Positions 1-6,765 of a stretch of 20,323 bases of DNA are shown in pieces; the first letter of the stretch is position 1, and every line of letters starts with the position of its first letter. This stretch comes from Verrucomicrobiota bacterium (lineage in GTDB: Bacteria > Verrucomicrobiota > Verrucomicrobiia > Chthoniobacterales > UBA10450). The stretch lies in NCBI GenBank assembly GCA_003219355.1, contig QHOQ01000075.1, positions 1 to 20,323 of the forward strand, read 5' to 3'. A program made the translations under genes and the position numbers. The notes under the pieces were generated by a model. It was not told the origin of the DNA. It worked only from the letters and a program-made list of their open reading frames with translations, and ran no database searches.

Positions 1-1083
1 GTTGATTGATTCTGGCGATGAACCGCCAAGCGCAATCTTGCCGCCTTCTTTCTGCGCAAGATCGACATAGAACTTTATTTTATCGAGCTGCGCTTTGTTC
101 ACGATCGCACCCTGATCGGTCTTTTCATCCAGCGGATCGCCCACTTTCAGGTTCGACGTTTTGTCGATGAAACGATCAACGAAATCTTTGTAAGCCGAGC
201 GCTCGACGAACACGCGCGAACCGCACAGGCAGATTTGGCCCTGGTTCGCGAACGAAGAGCGCACGCTGCCGGCGATGGCGGCGTCGAGGTCGGCGTCAGC
301 GAAAACGATGTTCGGATTTTTCCCGCCGAGCTCCAGCGAAACTTTTTTGAACATTGGCGCGCACGCCTCCGCCACTTTGCGGCCGGTGACTGTGCCACCT
401 GTGAACGAGATGGTGTTGATGTTCGGATGCGTCGTGATCGCAGCGCCGACATTTGGGCCGGTACCGTGGACGACGTTGAGAACGCCGTTCGGTAATCCGG
501 CTTCGCGACAAATTTCGCATAACAGGAATGCCGTCATTGGTGTCAGCTCGCTCGGCTTGGCGATGGCCGTGTTGCCAACGGCGATGGCGGGCGCGATTTT
601 CCAGCTCAGTAAATACAGCGGCAGGTTCCACGGCGAAATTAATCCCGCGATCCCGCGTGGCTGGCGCAGTGTGTAGTTGAACGCGACGTTGTCGGTAATG
701 TGCGCTTCTGATTCGGTGTGCAGGATCGCGGTGGCGAAGAAGCGGAAGTTGCTGGCCGCGCGCGGAATGTCGAGCGTGCGCGCGAGCGAGAGCGCCTTGC
801 CGGTGTCGATCGACTCAGCTCTCGCGAGCTTTTCGAGGTCGCGTTCGATCAAATCGCCGATGCGCAGAAGAATTCGAGACCGATCCGCAGCCAACGTTCG
901 CGACCAATCCGCGAATGCCCTGTCTGCTGCGGCGACGGCAAGATCGACATCGCGATCCTCACTGTCCGCCACTTGCGAATACGGTTTCCCCGTAGCCGGT
1001 TCGATGTTGTCGAGATACTTTCCGCCGACCGGCTCAACAAATTGGCCGTCAATGAAGTTTCGAATCTTCGTGTCGGTTTTCAT
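1..1083 (-). CDS. Aldehyde dehydrogenase, hydroxymuconic-semialdehyde type (3' truncated)
   Basis: Reading leftward from an ATG at 1083, 361 codons stay open to the window edge, so the C-terminal quarter or so is missing. The protein is an NAD(P)-dependent aldehyde dehydrogenase. Visible signatures are ISPWNLPLY (N153 oxyanion Asn), AKPSELTP near 175-182, FTGG near 227-230, ELGGKN with the general base E251, and FANQGQICLCGSR with catalytic C285. The PWNLPLYLLSWKIAPAIA stretch and the CLCGSR ending resemble the 2-hydroxymuconic/2-aminomuconic semialdehyde dehydrogenase group (ALDH8-like), which oxidises semialdehydes in aromatic or tryptophan catabolism. No partner of such a pathway is next to it, so the substrate is a guess. 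No Shine-Dalgarno sequence precedes the ATG. The family is certain, the subfamily likely. Confidence 0.93.
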   Translation of the reverse strand, partial: MKTDTKIRNFIDGQFVEPVGGKYLDNIEPATGKPYSQVADSEDRDVDLAVAAADRAFADWSRTLAADRSRILLRIGDLIERDLEKLARAESIDTGKALSLARTLDIPRAASNFRFFATAILHTESEAHITDNVAFNYTLRQPRGIAGLISPWNLPLYLLSWKIAPAIAVGNTAIAKPSELTPMTAFLLCEICREAGLPNGVLNVVHGTGPNVGAAITTHPNINTISFTGGTVTGRKVAEACAPMFKKVSLELGGKNPNIVFADADLDAAIAGSVRSSFANQGQICLCGSRVFVERSAYKDFVDRFIDKTSNLKVGDPLDEKTDQGAIVNKAQLDKIKFYVDLAQKEGGKIALGGSSPESIN

Positions 1084-1113
1084 CGATTACGAGGAGGACC
1101 AAACAAAAAATTA

Positions 1114-1134
1114 AACATCGAACATCAAACATCC
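1114..1134. repeat. Three tandem copies of a 7-base unit, AACATCN
   Basis: Between the divergent aldehyde dehydrogenase and M15 peptidase genes, AACATCG, AACATCA and AACATCC follow one another without a gap. The copies differ only in the seventh base. The tract lies 30 bases upstream of the M15 start codon. It could be a small remnant of a simple-sequence spacer repeat; no function is visible. Confidence 0.7.
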
Positions 1135-1163
1135 AAACTATACCCTAATCCAAATCACATCCC

Positions 1164-1763
1164 ATGTTTGCAGACGACATCCTATTCCAACAACGCTTCC
1201 TTACAGGTTTGGGGCTTTACGACGGCGAATTGGACGGCGTCTTCGGCCCGAAGACGGCTGCAGGCTTGTCAAAGTTTGAAGCCATATCAGACGAGATCGC
1301 CGAGAGAAATAACCGTTTCGACCAAAGAACCGAATCGTGCATTGTGACGCTTCATCCCAAGGCGCAGGAACTCGCACGTAAGTTTATGGACTCCGTAAAA
1401 GAGTCGGGGGTTCTCGGCAGCGTCGTCATCAAGATTATCTCCGGCACCCGCACCTACAAAGAACAAGCGGAAATTTTCGCTCAAGGGCGCACCAAGCCAG
1501 GGCCGATTGTTACCAAGGCGGGGCCCGGCCATTCTAACCATAACTTCGGCATCGCTTGGGATGTTGGCTTATTCGACGATGGCGATTTTCTTGACGATTC
1601 ACCACTCTACAAAAAAATTGGGAAAGTCGGAAAGGCGCAGGGACTCGAATGGGGTGGCGACTGGGTATCTATCCAGGATGAACCGCACTTCCAGGTCCCT
1701 GATGTCGGCTCTGTCGCTGATCTGCGCAGAAAATTTGAGAAGGGAGAATCCCTGATGGCGTGA
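1164..1763 (+). CDS. M15-family metallopeptidase with N-terminal peptidoglycan-binding domain
   Basis: This 199-residue protein looks like a peptidoglycan-cleaving zinc peptidase of the VanY/CwlK/endolysin type (M15). Residues about 7-45 (LGLYDGELDGVFGPKTAA) fit a PG_binding_1 repeat. The catalytic domain covers about 60-190: SGTRTYKEQ at 93-101, the zinc motif SxHxxGxAxD at 124-133 (H126 and D133), and EPHFQ with the third ligand H175. Family members cut L-Ala-D-Glu or D-Ala-D-Ala type bonds in the peptide stem. No signal peptide or membrane segment is visible, so export would need lysis, a holin-like route or a contractile device. The ATG at 1164 lacks a Shine-Dalgarno sequence. The GH75 gene follows 36 bases after the stop and is probably cotranscribed. 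Confidence 0.88.
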   Translation: MFADDILFQQRFLTGLGLYDGELDGVFGPKTAAGLSKFEAISDEIAERNNRFDQRTESCIVTLHPKAQELARKFMDSVKESGVLGSVVIKIISGTRTYKEQAEIFAQGRTKPGPIVTKAGPGHSNHNFGIAWDVGLFDDGDFLDDSPLYKKIGKVGKAQGLEWGGDWVSIQDEPHFQVPDVGSVADLRRKFEKGESLMA

Positions 1764-1786
1764 ATCGGCGAGCTTTCAAGCTTTTT

Positions 1787-1792
1787 GAGGAG
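1787..1792 (+). promoter_or_regulatory. Strong ribosome binding site for the GH75 gene
   Basis: GAGGAG lies seven bases before a GTG codon at 1800. This spacing decides the GTG start. Such a clear Shine-Dalgarno sequence at good spacing is rare among the genes of this window. Confidence 0.75.
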
Positions 1793-1799
1793 AAATTAA

Positions 1800-2501
1800 G
1801 TGACGACTTTCAAACCACCGACAAAATCCAAAGACTTGCTTGAGGGGATTCCGTTCGAACAAGCCGATGATACACAGCCAGCAGCCAAAAAGCGGTTTGA
1901 TGATTTTGATAAGACCGGCACAAAAGATCCGAACAAATGCAAGGCGCTGCTGCAATTTCCAAATGGCGCTGTTTTCTGGAGTTCAAAAATGGCCGTGGAT
2001 GCCGACGGACCTGCGGTAGGGCCGGGTCGGAAGACAGGTAAGCAGCTAGATCCCAGCAGTGGTCAGAATGATACTTCGTTTCAATTGCCTGACGGCGGCG
2101 GCGGTCTCCCGTCGGAAACGATTCCCTATATCGCTATCCCGCATGATCCAGAAGACCATTCGAAGGCGTTTCATCCCGATATTGTAATTGGCGACGTAGC
2201 GATCGTGATCTTTCGGGACGAGATCATTGCGGCTATTTGCGGTGATATTGGTCCTCAAAACAAGATCGGAGAAGGATCCATCCACGTGCACGAAGAGCTA
2301 ATGCCTCGCGCACCTGATCCATGTAAGCGGAACGCCAAAGGATTCTGCGACAGAATCTGCGATGTGAGCATTGATGAGGATGTGCTCTTTTTCGTTTTCC
2401 CGCACTCGAGCTTTGGCAAGGAACTCACAGCGCAGAATATCGAGTTAAAGATTAAGGAGCGCGCCTTCACTCGTTTCAACGAGCTAAAGGGAATTTCGTA
2501 G
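1800..2501 (+). CDS. GH75-type chitosanase-like protein
   Basis: The 233-residue protein starts at GTG 1800. Its central part carries the pattern I associate with glycoside hydrolase family 75 (fungal-type chitosanases): WSSKMAVDADG at 60-70, DPSSGQNDTSF at 84-94, IPYIAIP at 108-114, GDVAIVIF at 131-138, and GDIGPQNKIGEGS at 148-160. In this family an Asp and a Glu in the last block act as catalytic pair; here these would be D149 and E158. The family hydrolyses beta-1,4 bonds of chitosan. No signal peptide is visible, which is odd for a secreted polysaccharide hydrolase. The C-terminal 170-233 part is not recognised and holds four cysteines (C175, C183, C187 included). Pairing with an M15 peptidase suggests a cell-wall target, fungal or bacterial; this is inference. 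Confidence 0.75.
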   Translation: MTTFKPPTKSKDLLEGIPFEQADDTQPAAKKRFDDFDKTGTKDPNKCKALLQFPNGAVFWSSKMAVDADGPAVGPGRKTGKQLDPSSGQNDTSFQLPDGGGGLPSETIPYIAIPHDPEDHSKAFHPDIVIGDVAIVIFRDEIIAAICGDIGPQNKIGEGSIHVHEELMPRAPDPCKRNAKGFCDRICDVSIDEDVLFFVFPHSSFGKELTAQNIELKIKERAFTRFNELKGIS

Positions 2502-2542
2502 CGAATCGGTGATCAGAGTAACGCGTCGATATGGGTGTAAAG

Positions 2543-2564
2543 AAAGAGTCCCTCTAAAGAGTCC
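2543..2564. repeat. Direct repeat AAAGAGTCC, 13-base period
   Basis: AAAGAGTCC occurs at 2543-2551 and again at 2556-2564 in the spacer between the GH75 gene and the exported protein gene at 2653. Two copies spaced just over one helical turn could be a regulator site, but this may be chance. Confidence 0.4.
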
Positions 2565-2652
2565 TTAAATGCCACGGAAAAATCTTACGAATGTGCAATA
2601 GTTAGATCTTTAAGCAGGAACGAAAATTTACCACCGGAATAACAAGAATATT

Positions 2653-3111
2653 ATGAAAACATACGGCTACAGTAGCCGCAGGCCCCTCATTCTGATGACC
2701 ACGTGCCTTTTGTTTCTCAGTACATATGCCGCTAGTCAGGCGATGAGCTCCGACGCCCAGTCACGTCGCGCCGTCGTCGCAGAGTCCGCCGTGGTGCAAC
2801 CTATTAAGGGCGCTGCTCGTTTAATCGTACGCCGGGACCCGGCTCTCGGTAATTATTTGATCGTCCACTTGCGTGTCGATGGCGTGCTGGTTGGAGTCTT
2901 CGGATATGGTCGCAGCTTTGAGGGCTTCCTCTCACCTGGGCGACATGTTTTATCACTGCTGGCAACTCCCAGTCCGAAATGGCCGACCCCGTTGGGAATG
3001 ATTCTGGATGCGCGAAGCGGCAAGACCTACAACTTCACAGCAATAGGAAATTCAGGACATTTGATTCTGTTGCCGCCCGAAGTTGCGCAAGAACTTCCCC
3101 GTGGCCGCTAG
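2653..3111 (+). CDS. Small exported protein, DUF2846/PEGA-like beta domain
   Basis: The 152-residue product begins with a signal peptide: a basic start (MKTYGYSSRRP), a hydrophobic core at about 11-26, and a likely cut after the ASQA at 27-30. No convincing lipobox is present (the cysteine at 18 is preceded by MTT). The mature part (about 55-145) reads as short beta strands with LIVRRD, HLRVDGVLVGVF, FLSPGRHVL and KTYNFTAI. This order, a strand carrying a 'vdG' followed by a 'PG.h.l' turn, resembles DUF2846 or PEGA-type surface domains. The similarity is judged by eye. It probably acts in the periplasm or on the cell surface; the role is unknown. It stands alone, with about 150 bases before and about 60 after it. 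Confidence 0.7.
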   Translation: MKTYGYSSRRPLILMTTCLLFLSTYAASQAMSSDAQSRRAVVAESAVVQPIKGAARLIVRRDPALGNYLIVHLRVDGVLVGVFGYGRSFEGFLSPGRHVLSLLATPSPKWPTPLGMILDARSGKTYNFTAIGNSGHLILLPPEVAQELPRGR

Positions 3112-3172
3112 TACCTATCAGCTTCCGCCTACGTTCGACTTCGACGTGACAGACGGCCGGCGAGCAATCACC

Positions 3173-3514
3173 TTACCTCGGCGATGGAGCGGCAGTGGCT
3201 ACCGCTGCAGGCGGATTCTGCGTTGTCGAGGTTTTGCTCCCAAGCTTTTTTGATCGCTTGCGCACCTTCGTCCCTTTTTTACGTTGGCTGTTTGGCATTA
3301 CGATCATCCTCTCAGTGATGGTCTGTTCGTGGGGGGTGTTGAGGGGATCCGGCCCTGTTCCAGTCATGACGCCGGCGCTTCCGTTGCCCAGGCCACTGCC
3401 AGCGGTGCTACCAGTAGTTCCTGTGCCACTGATTTGTCCGTTCGCGTCGCTGCAAATGAAAGATCCGGCACAAACGCCGACAAAAATGATTTGCGAAAGT
3501 TTAGATAAGTTCAT
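3173..3514 (-). CDS. Small exported low-complexity protein
   Basis: The 113-residue protein opens with a plausible signal peptide (MNLSKLSQIIFVGVCAGSF, cut probably after the ANG near 23-26). Residues about 27-55 are made almost only of Gly, Ser and Thr, with repeated TGTG and GSAG steps. Residues about 78-95 are strongly basic (KKGTKVRKRSKK), and the tail is Ala/Pro/Thr-rich. This looks like an exported, disordered, cationic protein; I know no family. A plus-strand reading frame covers the same DNA but gives an unnatural Pro/Val-rich sequence, so the minus strand is preferred. The ATG has only a weak purine stretch upstream. It may bind an anionic polymer, which is speculation. Confidence 0.5.
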   Translation of the reverse strand: MNLSKLSQIIFVGVCAGSFICSDANGQISGTGTTGSTAGSGLGNGSAGVMTGTGPDPLNTPHEQTITERMIVMPNSQRKKGTKVRKRSKKLGSKTSTTQNPPAAVATAAPSPR

Positions 3515-3707
3515 TGTGGTTTCCGTTGAGCATGGCGCCTTGCACGGCCGCGACGCGCGTCACCTCCATTTCTTTTATCGGCGGTGACACCGTGTACGGG
3601 TGGGTTATTCAGTCGCGCGTCTATGCGGCGTTGCTCTCACCGTCGTCGCGTCCAGGTGGGAACCGGTGTTGAGGGATTATCCGAGTTTCGCGTTGGCTCC
3701 GGAGCTT

Positions 3708-3725
3708 AATCCCAATGGCGGGATT
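3708..3725 (-). terminator. Weak hairpin downstream of tRNA-Ser
   Basis: Read on the minus strand, AATCCC, a six-base loop and GGGATT form a perfect 6-bp stem 27 bases past the tRNA 3' end. There is no U-run after it, so it may be a processing or pausing element instead of a terminator. Confidence 0.3.
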
Positions 3726-3752
3726 TTAACCCATACGCAGGAATTTGTAACC

Positions 3753-3843
3753 TGGCGGTGAGGGAGGGATTCGAACCCTCGATACCCTTTTGGGGTATGG
3801 CGCTTTAGCAAAGCGCTGCTTTCGACCACTCAGCCACCTCACC
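3753..3843 (-). tRNA. tRNA-Ser(GCU)
   Basis: On the minus strand GGTGAGG pairs with CCTCACC to make the acceptor stem, followed by G and an encoded CCA. The anticodon loop is TTGCTAA, flanked by the stem strands GCGCT and AGCGC, giving anticodon GCT (reads AGC and AGU). The T arm holds GGTTCGAATCC. A long variable arm with the ATACCC/GGGTAT stem marks it as a class II tRNA, as expected for serine. The length is 91 bases including CCA. Confidence 0.97.
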
Positions 3844-3858
3844 AAAATCGGCTGCGAG

Positions 3859-3886
3859 AATATGGCGAACAATCGCCGGTTGCCAA
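3859..3886 (-). promoter_or_regulatory. Candidate promoter of tRNA-Ser
   Basis: On the minus strand TTGGCA (-35, five of six to consensus) and CATATT (-10, four of six) are separated by 16 bases. The -10 box ends 15 bases before the tRNA 5' end, which is suitable for a short leader. Confidence 0.4.
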
Positions 3887-4028
3887 CAGCCGTGCGTGAA
3901 ATAAGACACGCGAGCAATTTCGCTCCTATTTAGCGGCAATCGCCCTGAGAGAATGGCGATCTAAAGACGAATTCGCGTCAGAGATATCTTTCCGAAAGCC
4001 GACTTGCAGTGCAGGTCAGATCACGGAC

Positions 4029-4889
4029 TCAGCGATCCTCCCATTTTGGTTCCCGCTTCTCGATGAAGGCATCAATACCTTCCTCGGCGTCTCGCGCGAG
4101 CATGTTCTCGACCATCACTTCAGTGGCGTAGCGATAGGCGTCCTTAAGCCCGCCTTCGAGTTGCCGGTAGAACGCTTCCTTCCCGATCTTGACGACATAC
4201 GCCGACTTCGCGGCGATCTTGCGCCCGAGCGCGAGCGCTTCTTCCCGTTCATTCCCGGAAGGGACCACGCGATTGACGAGTCCAATGCGCAATGCGTCCG
4301 CAGCTGAGATCATATCGCCAGTAAGCAGCATTTCCATGGCATGTTTGCGCGCGACGTTCCGCGAGAGCGCCACCATCGGCGTCGAGCAGAATAGCCCGAC
4401 ATTGACCCCGGGCGTTGCGAATTTTGCGGCTGCGGACGCTACCGCGAGATCGCAGCTTGCAACAAGTTGACAGCCGGCTGCCGTTGCGACGCCTTGGACG
4501 GCGGCGGCAACGGGTTGTGGCAGGTTCACGATCTGTTGCATCACCGTGCTGCACATCTCCATGATGTATTTGAAATAAGCTCGTCCGCGATCCGAGTCGG
4601 ACCGGTGACTCTTGAGTTCCTTCAAGTCATGGCCGGCGGAGAACGCTGGTCCATTGGCCGCCAGCACAACTGCACGCACGCTCCGTTCGTGCGCAATCTC
4701 CGTGAACGCGTCACCGAGCGCAGCCAGGAGCGCCTCCGACAGGCTGTTGCGCGCTTCGGGCCGGTTGAGCGTCAGGATTGCGATGCTCCCGGCGTCTTCG
4801 CGCAGGAGGATCGGCGGCGAAGTCGAGGCAACGCGGGCCGTGGAGGATCGAGAGTCTATTGATTTGGGATCATGAGTCTTTGCGATCAT
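4029..4889 (-). CDS. Crotonase-superfamily protein, ECHDC3-like
   Basis: The 286-residue protein is an enoyl-CoA hydratase/isomerase-fold protein. The core starts near residue 26 (ILLREDAGSIAILTLNRPEARNSLS). FSAGHDLKEL at 83-92 gives the first oxyanion-hole amide, and GVATAAGCQLVASCDLAVA at 133-151 the second. Canonical hydratases carry catalytic glutamates in GCE and in the PE(x)G position; here these are Q141 and G161, so the textbook hydration chemistry is unlikely. This matches the ECHDC3 subgroup, whose reaction is not well defined. It binds a CoA thioester in the cytoplasm, probably as a trimer. The first 25 residues are a low-complexity extension and may be untranslated. The gene is divergent from moeA, with 68 bases between. 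Confidence 0.88.
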   Translation of the reverse strand: MIAKTHDPKSIDSRSSTARVASTSPPILLREDAGSIAILTLNRPEARNSLSEALLAALGDAFTEIAHERSVRAVVLAANGPAFSAGHDLKELKSHRSDSDRGRAYFKYIMEMCSTVMQQIVNLPQPVAAAVQGVATAAGCQLVASCDLAVASAAAKFATPGVNVGLFCSTPMVALSRNVARKHAMEMLLTGDMISAADALRIGLVNRVVPSGNEREEALALGRKIAAKSAYVVKIGKEAFYRQLEGGLKDAYRYATEVMVENMLARDAEEGIDAFIEKREPKWEDR

Positions 4890-4898
4890 GACTTGATC
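4884..4898. promoter_or_regulatory. GATCA/TGATC dyad between divergent genes
   Basis: GATCA and TGATC flank a five-base centre at the start codon of the crotonase gene. ATCATGA is also repeated directly at 4869-4875 and 4885-4891. The site could serve as an operator for the crotonase gene; the evidence is only the symmetry. Confidence 0.25.
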
Positions 4899-4957
4899 AT
4901 TGTATCCGAAAAAGCCCGGCCTTGCGAATCGCCTATTGCCAATTGAAATAGATCTTG

Positions 4958-6133
4958 ATGATCGCCGAAGAAGAAGCGCGAACGAAAGTCCTCGAAAAAA
5001 TTCAGATGCGGGCTAGTCGCAGAGTTTCGCTGTCGCACGCGCTGAATTGTTTTGCCGCGGAGGATTATTTTTCATCGCTGCCGCTGCCGAACTTCGACAA
5101 CTCGGCCATGGACGGCTATGCGGTCATGGCAAGTGCGTGCGGTGTCGCTAAACGATTGCGCGTTATCGGCGAACAACCTGCTGGGTTAGATCGCCAATTG
5201 CGTGTTTCGCCTGGTGAAGCGATCCGGATTTTCACCGGCGCGCCAATGCCCGCTGGCGCAGATGCAGTCGTAATGCAAGAAGACGTGACCCGCGATGGCT
5301 CGGAGATCGTCTTAAATGCTAATGTCGATCCTGGCGATTTTGTCCGACGCCGAGGCTGCGATTTGACCGAGGGTCAGAAAATCGTGGCAAAGGGCGAGCT
5401 GATTCGTCCGGCGACAATAGCTTTGCTCGCATCGCAAGGTTTCGCCGAGGTGACGGTCGGCGGCGAAGTGGATGCGGCGATCATTTCAACCGGCGACGAA
5501 CTGGCCGGACTTGGAACGGAACTTCAGCCCGGTCAGATTTACGAAAGCAATTCGGTCCTGTTGCAAGCATTGCTGCAACGTTGCGGCGCTTCTGTGAAAT
5601 CGGTGCAGCATTGCCGAGACGACGCAGATTCGTTGAGGAAAACTCTCGAACAGACAATCAAGTATTCAGTTCTTGTTATCAACGGCGGCGTGTCCGTGGG
5701 TGAACACGATTTGGTCCAATCAACGCTGGGGTCGCTCGGCGCCAAGATCGACATCTGGAGAGTCGCGATCAAGCCGGGCAAACCGTTTCTCTTCGGTCGG
5801 ATTCGTGAATGCGCTGTGTTCGGGTTACCGGGGAATCCGGTCTCCGCGTTCATCACATTTTTGCAATTCGTTCGGCCCGCAATTTTAATGATGATGGGCG
5901 CAACAAATCTCGATCTGCCGAAAGTGCCGGCAAAGTTGATTGTCGATCTACAGAATGAAGGCGATCGCCCGCATTATGTCCGCGGAAAATGTGAGAACGG
6001 AAATTTTTCGCCGATTGGCCGCCAGGAATCGCACGCCCTCTTCGGATTGAGCCAATCGAATGCGCTTTTGCGTTTGGCGGTTGGCGAAGCGCGAACGCGC
6101 GGCGATGTTGTCGATATTCAACTTTTCGATTAG
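4958..6133 (+). CDS. moeA: Molybdopterin molybdenumtransferase MoeA
   Basis: MoeA inserts molybdate into adenylylated molybdopterin, the last step of molybdenum cofactor synthesis, in the cytoplasm. The 391-residue protein has the usual MoeA length and motifs: DNSAMDGYAV at about 47-56, TGAPMPAGADAVVMQED near 92-108, ISTGDEL near 175-181, NGGVSVGEHD near 242-251, KPGKPFLFG near 272-280 and GLPGNPVSAF near 288-297, followed by the C-terminal beta-barrel domain. A TTG codon lies directly before the chosen ATG; the ATG is preferred. No other moa/moe/mob gene is in the window. The marR gene follows after 19 bases and may be cotranscribed. Confidence 0.96.
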   Translation: MIAEEEARTKVLEKIQMRASRRVSLSHALNCFAAEDYFSSLPLPNFDNSAMDGYAVMASACGVAKRLRVIGEQPAGLDRQLRVSPGEAIRIFTGAPMPAGADAVVMQEDVTRDGSEIVLNANVDPGDFVRRRGCDLTEGQKIVAKGELIRPATIALLASQGFAEVTVGGEVDAAIISTGDELAGLGTELQPGQIYESNSVLLQALLQRCGASVKSVQHCRDDADSLRKTLEQTIKYSVLVINGGVSVGEHDLVQSTLGSLGAKIDIWRVAIKPGKPFLFGRIRECAVFGLPGNPVSAFITFLQFVRPAILMMMGATNLDLPKVPAKLIVDLQNEGDRPHYVRGKCENGNFSPIGRQESHALFGLSQSNALLRLAVGEARTRGDVVDIQLFD

Positions 6134-6152
6134 GGAAATTCTTGTCGCAGCG

Positions 6153-6668
6153 ATGTTTGACAGGTCAAATCGCTCTCTTAGCTTAAGCGCGTTGAATACA
6201 GGAGGTTCCATCGCGTTTGCACGAAATCCGACCGATCAAATTCGTGCCGACGCGGAACGGCTTTCTCATATTGTCCTCGAAATGCAACGCTGTTTCGTGC
6301 TGCATCTGTGTAAAGAACTGGCCCCGGGCGGTGTTTCCTTTCCACAATTTTTCCTTCTCGCTTTCCTCGACCACAAGGAAGTCCTTACCATGTCCGCGAT
6401 TGCGCAGAAGATGGGGCACACGACGGCGGCCGCGAGCGGTTTGGTCGCGCGGCTCGAAAATCTGGATTACGTCATGCGCTCGAGCGCGCGGGAGGACCGG
6501 CGGAAGGTGATGGTCTGCATCACGCCGAAAGGTTCGGCTCTAGTTCGGCGAATTCGCGAGGAGATGGTGGGCAATCTGATGAAGATTTTGGAGCACCTCA
6601 CGCCCGATGAGCAAAAGGCATGGTTGCATATCTACAGTAAAATTTATGATTACTGCCAATCAAAATGA
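6153..6668 (+). CDS. MarR-family transcriptional regulator
   Basis: The 171-residue protein fits a MarR winged-helix dimer. Helix 1 with LSHIVLEMQRCFVLH is at about 37-51, the winged helix-turn-helix at about 63-124 (TMSAIAQKMGHTTAAASGLVARLENLDYVMR), and the wing carries the typical SAREDRRKV (111-119). The C-terminal helix ends in a dimerisation segment near 140-168. MarR proteins usually repress an adjacent efflux gene and release DNA on binding a small phenolic or similar ligand. The next gene encodes a TolC-type channel, which agrees with efflux control. The start is uncertain: ATG 6153 is chosen, but the frame is open upstream into moeA, and the best Shine-Dalgarno sequence (AGGAGG at 6200-6205) lies inside the frame before a non-standard ATC codon. 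Confidence 0.9.
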   Translation: MFDRSNRSLSLSALNTGGSIAFARNPTDQIRADAERLSHIVLEMQRCFVLHLCKELAPGGVSFPQFFLLAFLDHKEVLTMSAIAQKMGHTTAAASGLVARLENLDYVMRSSAREDRRKVMVCITPKGSALVRRIREEMVGNLMKILEHLTPDEQKAWLHIYSKIYDYCQSK

Positions 6669-6711
6669 TTTTCATCTATTCGGCGGCAGTGTTATCACAC
6701 CACGGTAAAAA

Positions 6712-6734
6712 GCGCGCAGTTTGAATCTGCGCGC
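6712..6734. promoter_or_regulatory. Perfect 8-bp inverted repeat between marR and the TolC gene
   Basis: GCGCGCAG and CTGCGCGC are perfect complements around a 7-base centre. The position, 43 bases after marR and 31 before the TolC-family start, suits a MarR operator or a leader hairpin. On the minus strand the hairpin is followed by TTTTTA, the form of a rho-independent terminator for leftward transcription. On the plus strand no U-run follows. Confidence 0.55.
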
Positions 6735-6765
6735 CTACGATTACGCATCTAATCTCTCGGGCTAC

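Noticed and set aside
1164..2501. Prophage remnant
   Set aside because: No integrase, capsid, tail, holin or attachment site is visible nearby; the two lytic genes alone do not prove phage origin.
3195..3587. Plus-strand reading frame of 130 codons with hydrophobic stretches
   Set aside because: It is antisense to the exported protein at 3173-3514, has a Pro/Val-rich artificial look from the Gly/Thr repeat on the other strand, and lacks a ribosome binding site.
3939..3960. ATCGCC/GGCGAT hairpin downstream of the crotonase gene as terminator
   Set aside because: The loop is ten bases, the stem only six, no U-run follows, and it lies about 70 bases past the stop codon.
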